Positions 62,196-64,000 of a stretch of 64,000 bases of DNA are shown one piece after another (position 1 is the stretch's first letter; every line of letters starts with the position of its first letter). The translations under genes and the position numbers were made by a program. The notes beneath the pieces are model-generated. The model was not told where the DNA came from and made no database searches. It saw only the letters and a list, made by a program, of their open reading frames with translations. The DNA is taken from the NCBI GenBank assembly GCA_017306415.1, contig JAFKIL010000002.1, positions 1 through 64,000 of the forward strand. The letters run 5' to 3'. The stretch comes from Microbacterium sp. GTDB taxonomy: Bacteria; Actinomycetota; Actinomycetes; Actinomycetales; Microbacteriaceae.

Positions 62196-63283
62196 GGCTT
62201 CTCCTCGTGGGGGGTGTCGATCCAGACGCCGCCTGCCGCGGCGGAGTCGAGGACGGCCTGCGTGAGCCGCGCGGCGCGCAGGCCGTCGGCGAAGGTCGGG
62301 AGCCCCTCGGGCGCGGCCCCGCCGATGGCGGCGTACGCGTCGGCGACGAAGGCGGTGAAGGCGTCCTGGTAGCCCATCGGGTGCCCGGTCGGCACGATCG
62401 AGAGACGCGCCGAGTCGGGGGCGTCGGACGCCGGATCGCGCAGCACGAGCTGCGATCCCTCGCGACGGCCGAGCCAGAGCTCCTCGGGCCGCTCCTGCGC
62501 GAAGCGGATGCTCTGCGCGGTGCCGTGCAGCTCGAGCACCAGGCCATTCTTCCGGCCCGGCGCCAGCTGCGAGACGAGCAGCGTCCCGAGCGCGCCGTCG
62601 TCGAGCTCGACGAGGAGCGCGACGATGTCCTCGTTGGCGACCGAGGCGCCGCCCCGGTCGGCGTAGACGGTCCGCGTGCGGGCCGTGAGCCGCGCGATGC
62701 GCCGGCCGGTCACGAACTCGACGAGATCGCACAGGTGCGAGCCGATGTCGGCGAAGGCGCGGGATGCGCCGCCGGCGGCGGCATCCGTCCGCCAGTTGTG
62801 GTCGTCGGCGTGCGAGAGCCAGTCCTGGAGGTAGGCGGCGTCGATCGTGAGGATCGTTCCCACCGCGCCCTCGGCGACGAGCGCCCGCGCCTGGCGCACC
62901 ATCGGGTGGTAGCGGTACACGAACGGGACGGCGCCGACGACACCCGCGGCAGCAGCGGCGGCGACCATCCGCTCGGCGTCGGCGACCGTCGTCGCGAGCG
63001 GCTTCTCGCACACGACGTGGTGGCCGGCGGCGATGGCCGCGAGCGCGTGCTCGGCGTGCTGGGCGTTGGGGCTGCACACGTGCACGACGTCGAGGTCGGA
63101 TGCCGCGGCCAGCGCCGCCGCGTCGGCTTCGGCGCGGCCGACGCCCAGCTCGAGGGCTGCGGCGCGTCCCTTCTCCGGTGTCGAGCTCGCGAGCGCGACG
63201 AGCTCGCCGCGGGCCGCGCGGACCGCGCGGGTGTGCACCGCGCCCATGAAGCCGCCGCCGATGAAGCCGGCGCGGACTGTCAC
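62192..63283 (-). CDS. Gfo/Idh/MocA-family oxidoreductase, copy 1
   Basis: The 363-aa protein starts at GTG 63283, which overlaps the stop of the upstream paralogue (GTGA). It has the N-terminal Rossmann loop [30 protein letters not shown] with the catalytic Lys and a C-terminal mixed-sheet domain ([12 protein letters not shown]). It oxidises a sugar or inositol-like alcohol with NAD(P). The pairing with an isomerase suggests a sugar or cyclitol pathway. Confidence 0.88.
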   Translation of the reverse strand: MTVRAGFIGGGFMGAVHTRAVRAARGELVALASSTPEKGRAAALELGVGRAEADAAALAAASDLDVVHVCSPNAQHAEHALAAIAAGHHVVCEKPLATTVADAERMVAAAAAAGVVGAVPFVYRYHPMVRQARALVAEGAVGTILTIDAAYLQDWLSHADDHNWRTDAAAGGASRAFADIGSHLCDLVEFVTGRRIARLTARTRTVYADRGGASVANEDIVALLVELDDGALGTLLVSQLAPGRKNGLVLELHGTAQSIRFAQERPEELWLGRREGSQLVLRDPASDAPDSARLSIVPTGHPMGYQDAFTAFVADAYAAIGGAAPEGLPTFADGLRAARLTQAVLDSAAAGGVWIDTPHEEKP

Positions 63284-64000
63284 AGCGTGGCCTCCCGCGG
63301 GTCGCGGTCCTCCGGGACGAGCGGGATCTCGCCGACCGTGCTCTCGACGCGCACCGTCTCGCCCGAGGCGGCGGCCTCGTCGATCGACACGAGGGTGTCC
63401 AGCACGTGGTAGCCGAGCGCGCCCGTGGCGATGTGCGGCTGACCGGAGCGGATGGCGCGGGCCATGTCGAGCACGCCGAGGCCGCGGCCGGCTTCGACGC
63501 CGACCGGCTCGATCGTGCGCCATTCCGGCTCGCGTCCGGCGCGCGTCAGCATCACCGGCCCGGCGAACGTGTTGGGGTCGGGGATGACCATCGTCGCCTC
63601 GGTGCCGGTGATCTCGACGACGCCGGTGCGCAGCAGGGGCGAGTCGAAGCTGAAGACGCTCTCGCTCACCGCCCCCGACTCGAACCGTGCGAGCGCCGCG
63701 ATGTACGTGGGGACCTCGACGGGGAACGGCGTGCCCTTGCGGTCGCCGACCTGAACGACGCGGGTCGCGCGCGACGTCGACCCGACGGCCGAGACGCGGT
63801 CCACCGCGCCGAAGACGTTGACGAGGGCGGTGATGTAGTACGGGCCCATGTCGAACAGCGGCCCTCCGCCCACGGCGAAGAGGAACTCCGGATTGGGGTG
63901 GAAGTCGTCCGGACCGGCGGTCTGCATGACGGTGTGCGCCGACAGGGGCGTGCCGATGTCGCCGCGCGCGATCGCCCGCCGGGCGGTCTGCACGCCGGGG
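63280..64000 (-). CDS. Gfo/Idh/MocA-family oxidoreductase, copy 2 (partial)
   Basis: About 240 C-terminal residues are visible; the Rossmann N-terminus lies beyond the window. The visible part contains [21 protein letters not shown] (key [10 protein letters not shown]), [21 protein letters not shown] and a late [15 protein letters not shown], typical of the second domain of this family. It is the most upstream visible gene of a minus-strand operon with the second oxidoreductase and the isomerase. Confidence 0.85.
   Translation of the reverse strand, partial: PGVQTARRAIARGDIGTPLSAHTVMQTAGPDDFHPNPEFLFAVGGGPLFDMGPYYITALVNVFGAVDRVSAVGSTSRATRVVQVGDRKGTPFPVEVPTYIAALARFESGAVSESVFSFDSPLLRTGVVEITGTEATMVIPDPNTFAGPVMLTRAGREPEWRTIEPVGVEAGRGLGVLDMARAIRSGQPHIATGALGYHVLDTLVSIDEAAASGETVRVESTVGEIPLVPEDRDPREATL

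Overview
The window is GC-rich, densely packed DNA from a high-GC Gram-positive actinobacterium. The gene set, the many leaderless start sites (TANNNT followed six bases later by ATG or GTG) and a GTTGAGCGAGC-type extragenic palindrome suggest Microbacterium or a close relative in the Microbacteriaceae. No rRNA, tRNA, prophage, insertion sequence or CRISPR array was seen.

Positions 1 to about 32,400 look like an accessory catabolic island. Two tetrahydrofolate-dependent, LigM-like O-demethylases (200-1603 and 2344-3720) and two PurU 10-formyl-THF deformylases (a 3' end at 1-149 and a full copy at 31523-32398) point to C1 removal from methoxylated aromatics through THF. A PaaX-type repressor divides a five-gene operon (amidohydrolase, acyl-CoA ligase, NTF2-like protein, two short-chain dehydrogenases) from itself and a PaaI-type thioesterase. 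A second minus-strand block holds an Opp/Dpp-type ABC importer, a MarR regulator, a FadB-like enoyl-CoA hydratase/3-hydroxyacyl-CoA dehydrogenase, a thiolase, a DUF3237 protein and two NTF2-like proteins, followed by a solute-binding lipoprotein. A plus-strand operon adds a second binding lipoprotein, an alpha/beta hydrolase of the Abhydrolase_10 type and a second importer; in both importers a permease is fused to an ATPase. A second DUF3237 gene and an alpha/beta hydrolase follow. PadR, LysR, PaaX and MarR regulators sit within 20 kb. Inference: this is a multi-module uptake, CoA-activation, side-chain beta-oxidation and demethylation system for methoxylated aromatic acids, perhaps phenylpropanoid or lignan related. 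The substrate cannot be read from sequence.

Positions 32,400 to 64,000 look like ordinary chromosome: a degenerate class A beta-lactamase-like protein, an M13 peptidase, a MATE exporter, a SpoU methyltransferase, a manganese cluster (mntH with two operator palindromes, mntR, a VIT-family transporter), a HAD phosphatase, a YdeI-like protein with a 39-residue membrane protein, a cell-wall-binding-repeat surface protein, pyrE, pntAB, a PEBP protein, xthA, an HxlR-type regulator beside VOC and RibD_C proteins, a glutamate decarboxylase, an ABC-2 exporter, a GH15 enzyme, a Zwf-like dehydrogenase, a VOC protein, an RraA-like protein, and a minus-strand operon of a TIM-barrel isomerase and two Gfo/Idh/MocA oxidoreductases, the last running off the window.

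Intergenic regions carry long inverted-repeat elements of several families. One family (arms GTACCGTTCTCAGG) occurs twice, each time between divergent genes. Two different operator and promoter arrangements recur within the catabolic island and tie together genes that are kilobases apart.
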